A stretch of DNA of 64,000 nucleotides, taken from assembly GCA_963932465.1 (NCBI GenBank), contig OZ010786.1:597173038-597237037 (forward strand), read 5' to 3'. The stretch is from Maratus speciosus (taxonomy: Eukaryota > Arthropoda > Arachnida > Araneae > Salticidae). Shown here one piece after another: positions 48,501 to 59,062 of the stretch (position 1 is the first letter of the stretch; the number at the start of each line of letters is the position of its first letter). Under the pieces are notes generated by a model, which saw nothing but the letters and a program-made list of their open reading frames with translations, was not told where the DNA came from and ran no database searches. The position numbers and the translations under genes were made by a program.

Positions 48501-50496
48501 ATTGCCCCAATGTTTGATAACTTTTTGAAAATGCATGAACATTGCCCATTAAAATTTTTCGAAATTTTTGTTGTACTTCCTCTGATAAATGGCTTAAATC
48601 GAAATCCGTCTCTTTAATTTCTGCTTCTCGCAATTTTCTTACATCTTCTATATTTAAATTATTTATTTCATAAAATGTTCCTTTCTCTATATTATCAGTT
48701 GAGTCATCTTGATTGCACTCAAAGTTCGTTATAATTTCCCCTATTTTAGTTCCTTTCTGAATAATTAACTTTTCTAACAGTTTATTCTTTATTATAATAT
48801 TTATGTTATTATTTTTTTGAACTTCGTGTAACGAAGTCTCGCATGAAAATTTACTATTTTCTTGAATGGGGTCAAAAATAATTATATCTGACATATTTAT
48901 ATCCTCTGGGCATTTTAATTTTACAATTTTCGATTCTTCAGGTTGGAGAAAAATTCTATTTTTAGTAATGGCAAACATACTTTTATTTGAATGTTCCCCT
49001 GAATTACATGGCGTAATGTTATTCACTTCATAATTATTTACTTCACTTGCAACGTTTAATTTAATTTGTTGATTTTTAAATTTTAATGTTTTATTGCATA
49101 AATCCAAAATCATATGATTTTCTTTGAGATAATCGTACCCTAATAACATTTGGTACTGCCTATCAAAATCATCATTAGTGACATAAAATGTGCCTGTTGT
49201 GAATATACCTTTTAATCGAAAAGTTAATTTTACACATTGTTTAAAAAAAATCTTTGAATTTGTTAAAGTTTTAATTTGGATCTGATTGCCCAAATATTTG
49301 ATTTTGACGTTTGTATCTTTAATTTTTTTGAATAAAGAAGGTGATAAAAGGGACACAGCAGCTCCGGTATCCAGTAACGCTTGTATTTCGACGCCCTGTA
49401 TACTTAGTGATATAATTGGCAGACTATCTTTGTCTGCATTTGTTATATTTGCGATTGTTTTATTTATTTTATCGATTTCCGTCTCTGAAAATCCCGAATC
49501 TTGATCCGATTTCGCTGTTTTCTTTGCCCATTTTTTTTTCTTTTTGCGCTTTTCAAATTGATAACCATTTTGCTCATAATTCTCAGAAATATATCCAAAA
49601 TCCCTATTTCCCGAATTCCAGTTAGGTTGTGAATAATCATACATCCCATAATGCGTCGGGTAATTAAAGGAATTGTAGTAATCATTATAATATCGTTCAT
49701 AATCATTATAATGAAAATTGTTATTGAAATGGGAACCCTGATAAACATTGTGTTTATTAAAGAGTTTCTTATTCCGCGGAACACTATCATCTCTAATTGC
49801 ATGGTTTTTTTTCTTTGATTTTTTTAGTTTTTCAATCTCCCCTTTTAATTTCTCGATTAGCTCTTTGTTTTGCTTACTTGATTCTATAATGTTCTCATAA
49901 AGATCTTTGTTTTCTTTATTTATTGCGTTAATTTTCTCAAACTTTGATTCATTATACGCACTTTCCATAAGTTTTGCTAACTCGCATGCCTCCTTGAAGG
50001 ACCTGGGCGCATTTTTACGCACATCTAGTGCAATATCCTGTCTAATTGAATTTAAAAAATTCGACATTTTTAAGATTTCGATAAAATTCTCTTCCTTATT
50101 ATCCACATTTTCGCCTGCACTTTCGATATAAGATTTTACACCCTTTTTAAACTCCAAAATGAAATCCTCTATCGTTTGACTTGCGGCCTGTTTTAAATTT
50201 AGGAAATTGCTCTGAGCATTAAGGAAGCTTAGTTTTGTACCAAATAACTCCACCAAATTATTTTTAAATAAATTATAATTGGTCTCGTTATATTTTTCAA
50301 TCTGTTTACTTAAAATATGTTTTGCGTCCCCAGTAATTTTAGCCTTTAAAATTAATAATTTAGTTTCTTCCTGTATATCTGTCGAATTCAAAATATTATC
50401 AAATTCCTCTAAGAAAAATATAATGTTTTTGTTCTTTTTATTGTCAAATGGTGACACTAACTTAATACGTGTATCTATATCCAGCGTCTGAGTCAT
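45565..50496 (-). CDS. Gag-Pol polyprotein of Ty3/gypsy-type retrotransposon
   Basis: One uninterrupted frame of 1643 codons from the ATG at 50496. An in-frame TAA lies five codons upstream, so the longer TTG start is unlikely. Order: gag capsid-like region (about 1-185), coiled-coil-prone Lys/Glu stretch (185-232), Tyr/Asn-rich segment (252-312), retropepsin with DTGA (376-379), reverse transcriptase with YIDD (840-843), RNase H with D989, E1030, D1055 and D1097, integrase zinc domain (H1192/H1195, C1225, C1228), catalytic D1257, D1316 and E1352 (D-x58-D-x35-E), and a GPY motif (1483-1485). It makes particles, cDNA and integrates it. Gag and pol share one frame without a frameshift. No zinc knuckle lies between gag and protease. 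One CCHC box (C1550, C1553, H1558, C1563) follows the integrase, before a Tyr-rich tail. All catalytic residues checked are present. Confidence 0.95.
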   Translation of the reverse strand: MTQTLDIDTRIKLVSPFDNKKNKNIIFFLEEFDNILNSTDIQEETKLLILKAKITGDAKHILSKQIEKYNETNYNLFKNNLVELFGTKLSFLNAQSNFLNLKQAASQTIEDFILEFKKGVKSYIESAGENVDNKEENFIEILKMSNFLNSIRQDIALDVRKNAPRSFKEACELAKLMESAYNESKFEKINAINKENKDLYENIIESSKQNKELIEKLKGEIEKLKKSKKKNHAIRDDSVPRNKKLFNKHNVYQGSHFNNNFHYNDYERYYNDYYNSFNYPTHYGMYDYSQPNWNSGNRDFGYISENYEQNGYQFEKRKKKKKWAKKTAKSDQDSGFSETEIDKINKTIANITNADKDSLPIISLSIQGVEIQALLDTGAAVSLLSPSLFKKIKDTNVKIKYLGNQIQIKTLTNSKIFFKQCVKLTFRLKGIFTTGTFYVTNDDFDRQYQMLLGYDYLKENHMILDLCNKTLKFKNQQIKLNVASEVNNYEVNNITPCNSGEHSNKSMFAITKNRIFLQPEESKIVKLKCPEDINMSDIIIFDPIQENSKFSCETSLHEVQKNNNINIIIKNKLLEKLIIQKGTKIGEIITNFECNQDDSTDNIEKGTFYEINNLNIEDVRKLREAEIKETDFDLSHLSEEVQQKFRKILMGNVHAFSKSYQTLGQSAFVAPSFQLNHEFPVQAKPYKLPQAVRQYAKREIEQLLQAKIIEKTDSEYAFPVIFVRKKNPSNNPNAEPKFRMATDLRLLNQILQPYTYPMPDVKDLLQKISGKKYYTVLDLHSAFFQINLKPEDCKKLAFITEFGKHMPLRLAFGTRNSSAIFAEVIDKILGHFDKSKVSYYIDDVLISANTIAEMTKTLEEVLQVLINHNMTIEPSKMQICKAEIEFLGFRVNQMGYSPSQKNIEKVKNLVRPKSKKGVRSLLGLANYFRTLIPNYSDKVNPLIELTKDKVKFKWSPEAEKAFLIIQEEIVQKPTLRPPDFNKEFFLFTDGSKVAISGVLAQEKDGHLLPVEFFGRKLREPEKNYPSIKFELLAVHEAIMHFKYMLSGRRFTVLTDSKALTQHLHLQDKSEIINRWVADLQDFNFDFEFVEGINNPADYLSRNLDNLTTDRELQNNLFASNIALTDENIKSGQYADEKLKIIINKIEKDKNNRSTKRFALNQNKLLILKPGSDKKELLITPDSLKIAAIEEAHKAHFGFQKTYDNVKTRLFWHGMYKDIKQYCANCVQCLTSKQHTTIKVPVKKMVKDHEVGTVLHADVIGPLNLTLRKNRYILIIIDSTSRFLEAVPLRNVESQTILNVLNKYFANYGMCKEIIFDNAKYLRSEIMKEYLESLNIQRKFVSVYRAQGNGLCEVTNKILKTSIVAMSKRTTEWDIRLDFFKLAYNSSKHRATGYSPSLLFFAREIKNPFTAHIPSEEIYTHSYVKSRIQHMKEIKIQSLANQEKIMQEYIDEEAYEKVKDLNLGQTVYLKCIGKPGALEPKFQGPYEVTKKFRNFNYLLQYVPDKSIEPIKRHMDQLYAPKYATGHTEAEITNLQGSQKKIKGDKNYKNKCDICKRKSHLTENCWFKLNKNTSQKGDKLTKTHYKKNNKYSENIDPYLQYQTDYYDENMSLYGYTPYTNLYGDGIQDHYPFPPPQYYTWDMNWY

Positions 50497-51343
50497 TTTT
50501 AACAAGTATTAGTAATCAATGTATACTTTTTCAAAATATCAATTCAAAATAGATCCTATACCTCTTAAAAGAATATTTTGCATCTCATACTATTTTCTCT
50601 ATATTACAACATATGTATGAAAATATTCTAAATTGCATAAATACATAAAAACAACAACACTAAAATTTAAAAAAATTTCTTAGGAGATGAAGTTGTTTTG
50701 TAGATTATTCTTTTACACACATAAATACCCCTAAAATATTTATAATACACGTATATATAAAAAACAACATAATTTCATTTAACAGAAAAATATCTGTCTT
50801 TTTCTACAGAAAAAACAATCTTATTATTTTTTTTTTTTTTGTAAATATTGTACTACTACTTCGTAGTACGACTCATAAATTTTCTTTTGTATCAAGGTGA
50901 TACAATTTCAAAAATCATGATCTATTGACATTTCAATCATTTTTATACCAGACATATTATCAAATTTTACTTATTATTCTTATTCTTATTATTATTTATA
51001 CATTATATAAAAAAAAATTATTTTTACAAATGTGTCATCTGTGATGTGAATGCCATTATTTTTCAATGGTAACTGAGATCCAACCACAAGAGAAAAGAGA
51101 GAAAAAAAAAAAAATTGTAATTCCTAAATTTACCTATTATAAATCCCAGAATTATTTTTTTCATTTCCTTTTTGTTTTTTTACTAACATATATTATTCAT
51201 TTTATTTATATAAAATTATTATATGTGTGTCAGTATTGTTTCAATAATAAAATTAATTTTAATAAAATTTTAATCAATTAAACTTACATACCTACAATAT
51301 CTTTAAAATTGTGACATTAAAATAATACTTAAATTTATTTTCC

Positions 51344-51376
<33 letters not shown>

Positions 51377-51485
51377 TCTAATGACCTCAGATGAACGTTC
51401 CTGAGTCATAGCACCATTTACCTATCTAATGACCTCAGATGATCGTTCCTGAGTCAGAGCACCATTTTACTTAATGAAGGGGGGA
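50497..51485 (-). other. 5' untranslated leader of the LTR element
   Basis: About 990 bp lie between the 5' LTR and the gag ATG. It includes an ATT triplet microsatellite (51348-51377) and a 48-bp tandem duplication next to the LTR. No PBS directly abuts the LTR: the first bases are TCCCCCCTTCATTAAG. A TGGTGCTCTGACTCAGG segment starting 21 bases in begins with TGG, as a primer-binding site would, but I cannot match it to a tRNA 3' end. Confidence 0.6.
51378..51473. repeat. 48-bp tandem duplication in the leader
   Basis: Two copies (from 51378 and 51426) of CTAATGACCTCAGATGA.CG followed by TTCCTGAGTCA.AGCACCATTT differ at a few positions. Each contains the candidate primer-binding sequence. 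Confidence 0.85.
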
Positions 51486-53137
51486 TGCTGGACAGATAAT
51501 TACACCTGTTTATTTTTTTATTAAATATATTCAAAATTGTTAATTGGTCCAAATCATCCAAGCAACCTCATAGCAAATTGGTATATAGTTTTATATACCT
51601 TAGATAAATTTAAATAATATAAGTGATCGTATTTACCTACATTCTAGTAGAAGAGCAACGCGAAGCATTAATAAAATTAAATTATAATTCGCGTCAAAAA
51701 GTAATTATTAAATTTGAATAATTACGAATAAAATTAAGAGTTTGCGTTGTGAATTATTTAGACGAACTCTTCCACTTATGAATTAAACTAAAATTTAAGC
51801 TGTAAAAAAAAGAATTGACACACTTTAAATATAATTAATTAAATAATTACAGAAACTTTTTAAAACTTGATTAAATATTTTATTTACATTGAACATATCT
51901 ATTTACAGAAAAACATGATATTAATTCAAAAAATAGAAAGCAACACTTTTGTTTGCTTCTCATTATTTTAAGTATGTTTAATCTTTTTTAAAAATAAAGA
52001 CAATATTTTCACGTACTCTAATTATTATAATTGTTTCTTTTTGCTAAAAGAAATACTCTCTTTCATTTTTAAAATTACCTTAATCTTATTTAATTATTGG
52101 TTTGGTCGGATCTCAGATAACTCTCTACCGTAAAATATCAGAAAAGTATTTTTAAGGTTTTTCATATGATCTTAAGTGGTAAAAGAAAATGTTTAAAATA
52201 GTACCTTCTTTTAATATACGGGATGGTGGCCTTTATTCGTCAAATTCCGAGTTGTTGCGTTGCTTAGGATCATGGCAATGTGTCATCAGGAACGCATCCT
52301 CAATTTGGCTTGATTAGGATCACTCCGATATGTACATCAGAAAGACATCCTCAATTTGGCTTGATTATGCTCACTCCGATAGGTACCTCAGGAAGACAAC
52401 CTCAATTAGGCTTGATTAGGCTGGATTAGGCTCGCTCCAACATGTCCATCTCGCCTGGGCTTTACTAGGGCTTACGGGACTCATTGCACGGGCTTTCAGG
52501 AGAGCTCCTGCGTCCTCTACATCTTTTTTCAGACTATATTTTTTCAAAACTTATTCTTCTTGCACACCAGCTCCTGCAGTGGGAGGAACTATTTTTGTCT
52601 AGTCCACTGTTATTGGATGTGAGAAGATTTTTTATTATACTTCGATAGGCCTATTAGCTAGCAGTCTGCAAATGGCCCCTAACATATACTTTAATATTAT
52701 TATCTGCCTTAAAGTTTGGGTGGTCTGAAAAGTCATAAATTTATCCCAACACTTTTATTGAGGCCATAAATTGATTCCAACGTTTTTATGATTTTACGAT
52801 TTCTAATTATACACCACTTTCCATTGGCTTGTCATAAAACGACACCATGGCGTCTGGCTAGTTGTTGTCTGAGATCCGAACTCCATTCAACGTTATACAT
52901 TCATTTTACAATACAACAATTTTTTTAAAATATATTTTTACTATTTAAAATCAACTTAATAATTTTTGTATGAACTTACACTCTTATTTTACTTAAATAT
53001 ATAAACATTATAATTTTACACTCATAATTATATTTTATAAAAAATATTTATACAAACAGAAATAACAAATTACGCAATTTTACTTTGATTTAACCAACAT
53101 GGTGCGGGAACATATCATAGTTATATGTTGCCCAGCA
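51486..53137 (-). repeat. 5' LTR
   Basis: This is the upstream LTR in the sense of the element. It should carry the RNA polymerase II promoter in U3. It is 1652 bp, almost identical to the 3' LTR, with the same TGCTGG/CCAGCA ends and the same roughly 51-bp internal tandem repeats. Confidence 0.95.
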
Positions 53138-53142
53138 ATGTG

Positions 53143-54017
53143 TCAAGGGATGCTGTTTCAGGCTACTAAAAAAAAAGTTAAGTCTTATGCAAATGTTGTT
53201 AAAATATTTTCCTTGTCATCGTCATGAACAAAAACTCTGCGTTTTGTTTGTAATGACTGCATGCTGTATTTTTGTCAGGATAAAAGAATTACGACCCTAA
53301 TTTCTTTTACAAAATTTGTTACTTGATGTGCGCTCTATTATTTCCTAAAAGCTTATATAAGAATTGTTAAATAATTCTTTACAAAATGTATACATATTGT
53401 CATTATATGTTACATTGTTACATCATTTTTATTCTATAAACAAAAATTTAATCTTTTATGAAATGAATTTCCTTTCAAACATATTGTGTGTTTCCATGTC
53501 TCTTTGTATAAGACATTTACAAACAGATATCTACTAAGAGATAATTCCGTTTGGTTTCTATATTTGTTTAAACTGCAAGTATGAAACGACTCGACAAAAA
53601 GAAATTTATGAGTACCATCAGAAATATTGAAAGTATGTTAAATTAATACTTAAAAACTCATTGAAAGCATTCGTAATACTTTAATAATAGATTTAAGATG
53701 ATTATCAAAAGATCTTTTGTAAGTTCTTATTGTTTTGAATATTTATGGTTTGAGGTTTAAACTTATCAGATCATTGTATAACAAACGAAATCATTTTCGA
53801 ATAAAGATTCATAAAGAACAGACCTATCTTTCAGTTACTTACGTTTGAATTTTAAAAATAGAAATACAATATACAAGGTGTCTCTTTTTGTTGTTGCCCA
53901 TTGGTAATTCCTAAATCGTTAGTTTTAGAGATACAGTTCCAATTACAAAAATGTTTCAAATGATATTAATGTAAATAAAATCCTAAGACGAAATGCAATA
54001 TTCAACCTTGATTCGAC
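53143..54017. other. AT-rich DNA, nothing recognised
   Basis: This is the flank of the LTR element. There is no gene or element boundary that I can support. Confidence 0.45.
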
Positions 54018-54413
54018 CACAAACTGCAGAATATGCACTTTAAAACTTTTTTTGTACACTTAAAAAGTAACAGATAGTAATTCTACAGATGTTACAAGTT
54101 TAAAATACGTATTTTATTTAAATTTACTAATACTTTAGGTCTGCAAAACCCGCATCCACCGTCAGTATACTACAACTTCCAGCTAACCTAAGAATTATAG
54201 AAGTCCCCATTTCAAACGAAGTGACATATTTGAAATGAATAGAACGGCAATTAATAAAAATTTTCCCTGACGATGGCTGCGCGTTTTGCAGACCAAAAGT
54301 ACTACGAAATTTTAAAGAAATACCTATTTTAAGGTTGTAACATCCATAGTATTATTATCTGCCACCTTTTAAAGGACACAAAACGTCTTAAAGTTCATAT
54401 TGTATAGTTTGTG
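54018..54413. repeat. ~400-bp inverted repeat with AGGTCTGCAAAAC centre
   Basis: Imperfect arms of about 130-150 bp pair along most of their length. Examples are GGTCTGCAAAACCCGC (54139) with GCGCGTTTTGCAGACC (54280), and AGATGTTACAA with its counterpart at about 54335. It is non-coding with no clear TSD. Confidence 0.6.
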
Positions 54414-54725
54414 ATAATTATGTATTTAAGATGAAAATATAGTTACCACAAAATAATTATTTTTTAAAGGTTATGAAAATTAAATTGTTATAAATTGTTA
54501 TACTGTGCCTGCGTCCGTATGAAAATTACAGTATTTATAAGATACCACCAAATGTATAATATCACAAAATGTATAGTTTGTGATGTATAGTTATGTATTT
54601 AATATGAAAATATGGTCACCTCAAAATAATTATTTTTTAAAGGTTATGAAAATTATGTCGTTATAAATTGTTATACTGTACCTTCGTCCGTATGAGAATT
54701 ACAGTATTTACAATGTACCGCCAGA
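54400..54725. repeat. 170-bp tandem duplication
   Basis: The copies begin at 54400 and 54570. They share ATAATTATTTTTTAAAGGTT and TCCGTATGA.AATTACAGTA. They are non-coding. Confidence 0.75.
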
Positions 54726-54890
54726 AAAATACTTCGCGAAATACTGGTATTCAACAACGGACCTGTTGGAAACCTATATAAAATGAAATGCGATGGTCTA
54801 AATTGGTTGATTGGAGGCGTTACAGTCAATTTTTGCAGGCAAACATTAAACGTACATGTATCTCCATTTAAAGTGTAATCCGACCCACTA

Positions 54891-55048
54891 CAAGGGTTCC
54901 TACACTTTCAATTGATGTACCAGTATTCTTATACAGAAAAAATCGACTTAAGTAATGGTGCGATTGCAAAAGAAGAGTTTTTTCTAACTAAATACTGGTG
55001 TTTATCTAACCCAAAGTGAGGGAAGTTCCCTGACCTGTACGAGCCCTG
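54891..55048. mobile_element. 5-bp-TSD MITE (CAGGGTTCGTACG family), copy 3
   Basis: The left end CAAGGGTTCCTAC and right end CTGTACGAGCCCTG are more decayed than in the other copies. ACTA/ACTAC occurs at both flanks. The core is GTACCAGTATTCTTATACAG ... AAATACTGGTGTTT. Confidence 0.6.
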
Positions 55049-55076
55049 ACTACACACATCCATCCCTGATTGAGAT

Positions 55077-55282
55077 TTAACAATAGAACGCCCGGAAGAC
55101 GTCGATCCAACCCCAACCATATGATTAAATGTCAACTGGAACCAGAAATTCTTTCATAAAATAAGTTAAATTTAAACCACGTAAATTTACGTTAAATAAA
55201 TCAGTCAAAAATTTTAAATAAAAATTCTGGTGTCAAATATTTTTATGAACTTGAGTACAATTTCCGGGCGTTCTAGTGTTAA
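55077..55282. mobile_element. TTAA-type MITE (CTCTAGAA family), copy 2
   Basis: It is bounded by TTAA (55077-55080, 55279-55282), with inverted ends CAATAGAACGCCCGGAA / TTTCCGGGCGTTCTAGTG. The core is ACCAGAAATTCTTTC ... AAAAATTCTGGTGTC. It is non-coding. Confidence 0.7.
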
Positions 55283-55980
55283 ACCCTGCTATCTTTAGTA
55301 GCAAGCGTTTTAACCGTGAGACAAGCGACGGTATAAACTAAAAAATTAAATCTCAAAGAAAATTAAGTTACTTCTAGCATTATTATAAGATATGTTTATT
55401 TATTTTTCGGGACTTCTTAAATATTATATTTCTGGCAAAAAGAAATTGAGTTTCATTCAATATTTATCTAAATCCGTTATCTGAAGTCATTCGCATGGAA
55501 GAAATATATTAAACTATTGGAAGTATGTGGGCTATATTAATTGAATACTTTAAAACTCATTGAGAGACTTCGAACTTTTTTATAGTACGATTAAAGTGAT
55601 GAATGGGAAAAGCTTTTGAAAGGTTTAACATCATTTTATTCATTCAGTTTTAAGCTCCGTTCCTTTTCAATATAACTATGAATAGGAACATCTGTTGAAA
55701 GAATTTAAAATTTAGTGAAACATATTCATGTTCAGAATTCATTTTATTTTTCCTTCTTTTCATTACGATTTACTGAAGATTTTATGATAACATGACCTCT
55801 CAATCCCCCATAGTGTAAGGCTTCAATTAAATGTTATAGAGAAAAAAAAAGATTTTTTAAACATTTTATTATGTTTGTGTTACATAACTACAATTTTCAT
55901 AAAATAAGTTTAGCAACTGAATAATAATTCTTTTAGAAATATAAAAACTAAACTGTTTTTAAATTAATTAAAAATTGTCT
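55283..55980. other. AT-rich DNA, nothing recognised
   Basis: No gene or terminus was identified. Confidence 0.45.
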
Positions 55981-56196
55981 TTAAGCCCTGAACGCTCGAA
56001 TTAAATTACGGTTTAAAAATTCAAATTGCTTATTGGCACCACTTTTTTGAAAAAGAAATATTCAATTTATTTAATGACAGGTAAAACGATACTAAAATAA
56101 ACCAATTACACTATTTTATAAAACTGGTGGGAATCAAACAATCTGAGTAAAAGACACAGCCCGTGAATATGACGGGAGCGAGAACCAAGGGGTTAA
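55981..56196. mobile_element. TTAA-type MITE, family A, copy 5
   Basis: It is bounded by TTAA. The palindrome CCCGTGAATATGACGGG lies near the right end, with GGCACCACTTTTTTGAAA and AAAACTGGTGGGAATCAAAC in the interior. It is the best-preserved copy in the orientation of copy 1. Confidence 0.75.
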
Positions 56197-56245
56197 ACAA
56201 ATCTTGAAATTTTTAAAATTGAAGAGAAGAGACTTAACATGATTA

Positions 56246-57141
56246 CAGTTAAAATTGGATAATTCGAAGTTCAAGGGACCAGAGAAAAGTTCGAAATATC
56301 CAAAAATTCGAATTACATATATGCTCTCAAAAAGAAGAGATAAATAAAAAAGATTAACTCCACGATGAAGAATTTAAAACATAAACTTTATCTAAGAATA
56401 CAGCTTCATTGTTCTCATTAAATCAAAGATTTTTACTAGCTTAATTATCTATCACTTTTAACAAATAAGTCAGATATTTTTTATTGCTTCTGTGAATGCA
56501 ATCTTTCAGTCATAGCATATGATTCAAACCCATCAGTTGATACAAAAACGGAATCGAAGTTCATGTATATGAACCTTCTGACTGATGAACTAAGTAGGTC
56601 CTTCTCTTCTATTTCCTTGTTCTCTTCATCCTCAGATAGTCCGCCCTCAGCTTGGTTGTTCTTCGTCCTCGCCAGTTGAGCAATAATGTCTGCATCTGTT
56701 GCCTCGCCCACACACAGCCACAGTTTGGTCCACGTTGACATAGTCCACATACAAGCTTGATGGATCATATTTTACATCTTGGGGTGGTATAGGTGTAGCC
56801 AAGCCTTCAGATTTTGCCAAACAGAATTTTGCTTGGGTCAGAAAATTCCTTGGAAATCCCCACATAGTGACATTCCAAACCATCGCCTTTCTTTTCCTTA
56901 GAAAGAACATTAAAATAAACTGCTAAAATATTTTTAACCTTAGCAGAAAAAGTCTTGGGAACAATTTTTACCGCAAAATTTTAAGGGCAATTGTATGAAA
57001 AATTCGAATTATCCAACACAATATTCGAAATACTGACGATTTTTTTACATTATATTAATACAGAGTTCTAGGGACCAAGAAAAAAAATCGAATTATCCAG
57101 AATTTCGAATTAAACAAGTTCGAATTATCCAAGTTTCACTG
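56246..57141 (-). mobile_element. pogo/Tigger-like element, decayed
   Basis: The termini CAGTTAAAATTGGATAATTC and, inverted, CAGTGAAACTTGGATAATTC are flanked by TA. It is 896 bp long. Long GAATTATCC-type repeats lie near both ends. It retains a decayed piece of transposase on the minus strand. Confidence 0.75.
56481..56790 (-). pseudogene. pogo-type transposase C-terminal remnant
   Basis: One frame reads YVDYVNVDQTVAVCG. After a frameshift another continues EATDADIIAQL and an acidic Glu/Asp-rich stretch. The combination (VNVDE-VAVCGE-TD-DII followed by acidic residues) is typical of the C-terminal part of pogo/Tigger transposases. The DDE domain and DNA-binding domain are not recognisable, so this is a remnant. 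It lies inside pogo-like termini. Confidence 0.65.
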
Positions 57142-57202
57142 TATAATGAAAACCCGGATTACAAATTATCAAAATAATTTTAATATATATATATAATTAC
57201 AA

Positions 57203-57330
57203 TTAACCCTTTGATTACGGGAAAGGACGGCGACAATTTTAATATTAAATCCATACCACAATTAACAAAAATATTTCTTTCTGGTAAGTTTCTACTGAAT
57301 GTCGCTGGCGCAACGGCCATCCCCCCTTAA
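57203..57330. mobile_element. Possible short TTAA element
   Basis: It is bounded by TTAACCCTTTGATTACGGG and GGCCATCCCCCCTTAA, with GACGGCGAC / GTCGCTGGC inside. It is only 128 bp. It is followed at about 57345 by GACGGGTCCAATGGACC, which resembles the hairpin of the 37381 element. Confidence 0.4.
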
Positions 57331-57923
57331 TCCCCAACCATCCAGACGGGTCCAATGGACCAGTAAGGAAAAACAGAATTAGTTTCAAATACAGTAAAAT
57401 TCGGCTAAATGTTATGAAATTAAGAAATTGTTTCGTAAACTCGTATTTTTAGATCACATATAAACAGTGTCAAAAAAGAAAAAAAAATGTACGCAGGACT
57501 ACGACTTAGCTTCTTGAGTTCAGAAAAAAAATGAAAAATACAGAAAAAATAAAGTATTAGCTAGCAAAAATTTTAAATTATAATTTAGAAAAAAAAATAT
57601 TAAAAAATAAACTAATTTAAAGTTTACAAGAAGCCGATGCCTAGTACCTTCAAGCAGATGAAGTTTTCCAGGGTGCGCGCAGAAATTAGCCTTGAAAAAG
57701 GCTCTTTGCAACACCATAGTCGGTTCATAACGACAGGGAAAGAGTATTTCGGCGGCGACGAAAAAATATTAGCTTTAAAATAACAAGTTGGAAATTGCTC
57801 GTCAAACGTGGCAAATGAGGTGCGTTCGTACTGTAACTAGTTTTATAAATATTTTTTGCACCGCATATTGTACTCAATGTATATTTTAGTATACTTCATA
57901 AGTGCATATCAATTTCATTCTTT

Positions 57924-58410
57924 TCGAAAAGCTGTAGCATCATTAAAATGCACTTGAAATAATTTTTCCTCATTGGCCGTAATGGAACGAAAAAATTTTG
58001 ACAGTCTCTGTAATTAAACTATACATCCGATTTCCATAAAATTTGAAAAGACACGACAAAATTTTGCAACAATTATATATTTAAAATTTCAGGCCATTCG
58101 GAAGGCTGTAACATTATTAAAATGCACTTGCAATAATTTATTAACATTGGCCGTAATGTAACGAAAAACTTTTGATTGTCCCTGTAATTAAACTATACAT
58201 CCGATTTTCATAAAATTTGAAATGACTCGACAAAATTTTCAGTAACATTATTAAATTGCACTTGCAATAATTTATTCCCATTTGCCGTAATGTAACGGAA
58301 AACTTTTGATTGTCTCTGTAATTAAACTATACATCCGATTTTCATAAAATTTGAGATGACTCGACAAAATTTTCAACAATTATATATTTAAAATTTCAGA
58401 CCATTTGGTT
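57924..58410. repeat. Three-copy tandem repeat
   Basis: Units start near 57931, 58105 and about 58248 and share TGTAATTAAACTATACATCC. The second unit is about 30 bp shorter than the first. The array is followed by GCGGACAGACGGACAGATGG. It is non-coding. Confidence 0.75.
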
Positions 58411-58439
58411 GGGTAGTTTTTTTCTCTGTTACATGCGGA

Positions 58440-59049
58440 CAGACGGACAGATGGACTGAACGACGACTATAGGTGCTACGTATTTATATAATTACGAACG
58501 CACCTAAAAGCGAGATTTAAACTGGTCTAAAATGAGAATAAGTCTAATCGGCACCTGACACCCGCGGCTCCCGAGATAGCGCAGATCGTAGGGCTCTGAA
58601 AAGAGTCTTCTGCTAAACCGTGTCCCCACAAGGAGGCAAGTGCACACGTTAACAACCAAAGTTTTGTAAATTTTTAATCTCAATCATCCGCAATACAATT
58701 ACAAGTTAATTGAAAATAATTGAATATAGTTACGCACATTCAAACGCAGAAATTTCGTCAAATAATGGAATGAGGGCGGTTTCGGCTACAGTGATGCATG
58801 TATTTTTTACGGCATGCAATTTTAAATATAATTAATTACATTCAATTAAATTGTAATTACATTGCAAATAATTTGTGGACACTATCATTTCACCAGTTTC
58901 AATTATCTAGAGAGCTTGCCATTAAAAAGCCTTAACCCGGGTATGCTCGCGCAAATCCAGGATGTGAACGATTAACACTTTGCCACCAATAAATTCAAAC
59001 AAAAATCGTCATTTTATTTAATCGTTGACATTGATCACAAAAAATAATT
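58440..59049. other. Unassigned DNA, possible tRNA-derived fragment
   Basis: At about 58567-58640 the phrase GAGATAGCGCAGATCGTAGG resembles a tRNA/SINE A-box. No good B-box follows, so a SINE is not claimed. The rest is AT-rich without genes. Confidence 0.3.
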
Positions 59050-59062
59050 TGACGATTACTTT

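Larger units (their letters stand above)
40155..53137 (-). mobile_element. Complete Ty3/gypsy-type LTR retrotransposon
   Basis: This is a 12,983-bp element on the minus strand, flanked by a perfect 5-bp TSD, ATGTG (40150-40154, 53138-53142). The LTRs of 1653 and 1652 bp begin TGCTGG and end CCAGCA. By eye they differ by three substitutions and one A in a homopolymer. The order PR-RT-RNaseH-integrase marks Ty3/gypsy (Metaviridae-type) rather than Copia. The frame is uninterrupted, so the insertion is recent and may be competent for transposition. No env-like gene was recognised. Confidence 0.95.

Noticed and set aside
46271..50491. Plus-strand frames opposite gag-pol
   Set aside because: They are shadows of the 1643-codon minus-strand frame.
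58567..58640. tRNA-like or SINE head
   Set aside because: The A-box-like phrase is present but the B-box is poor and no cloverleaf could be drawn.
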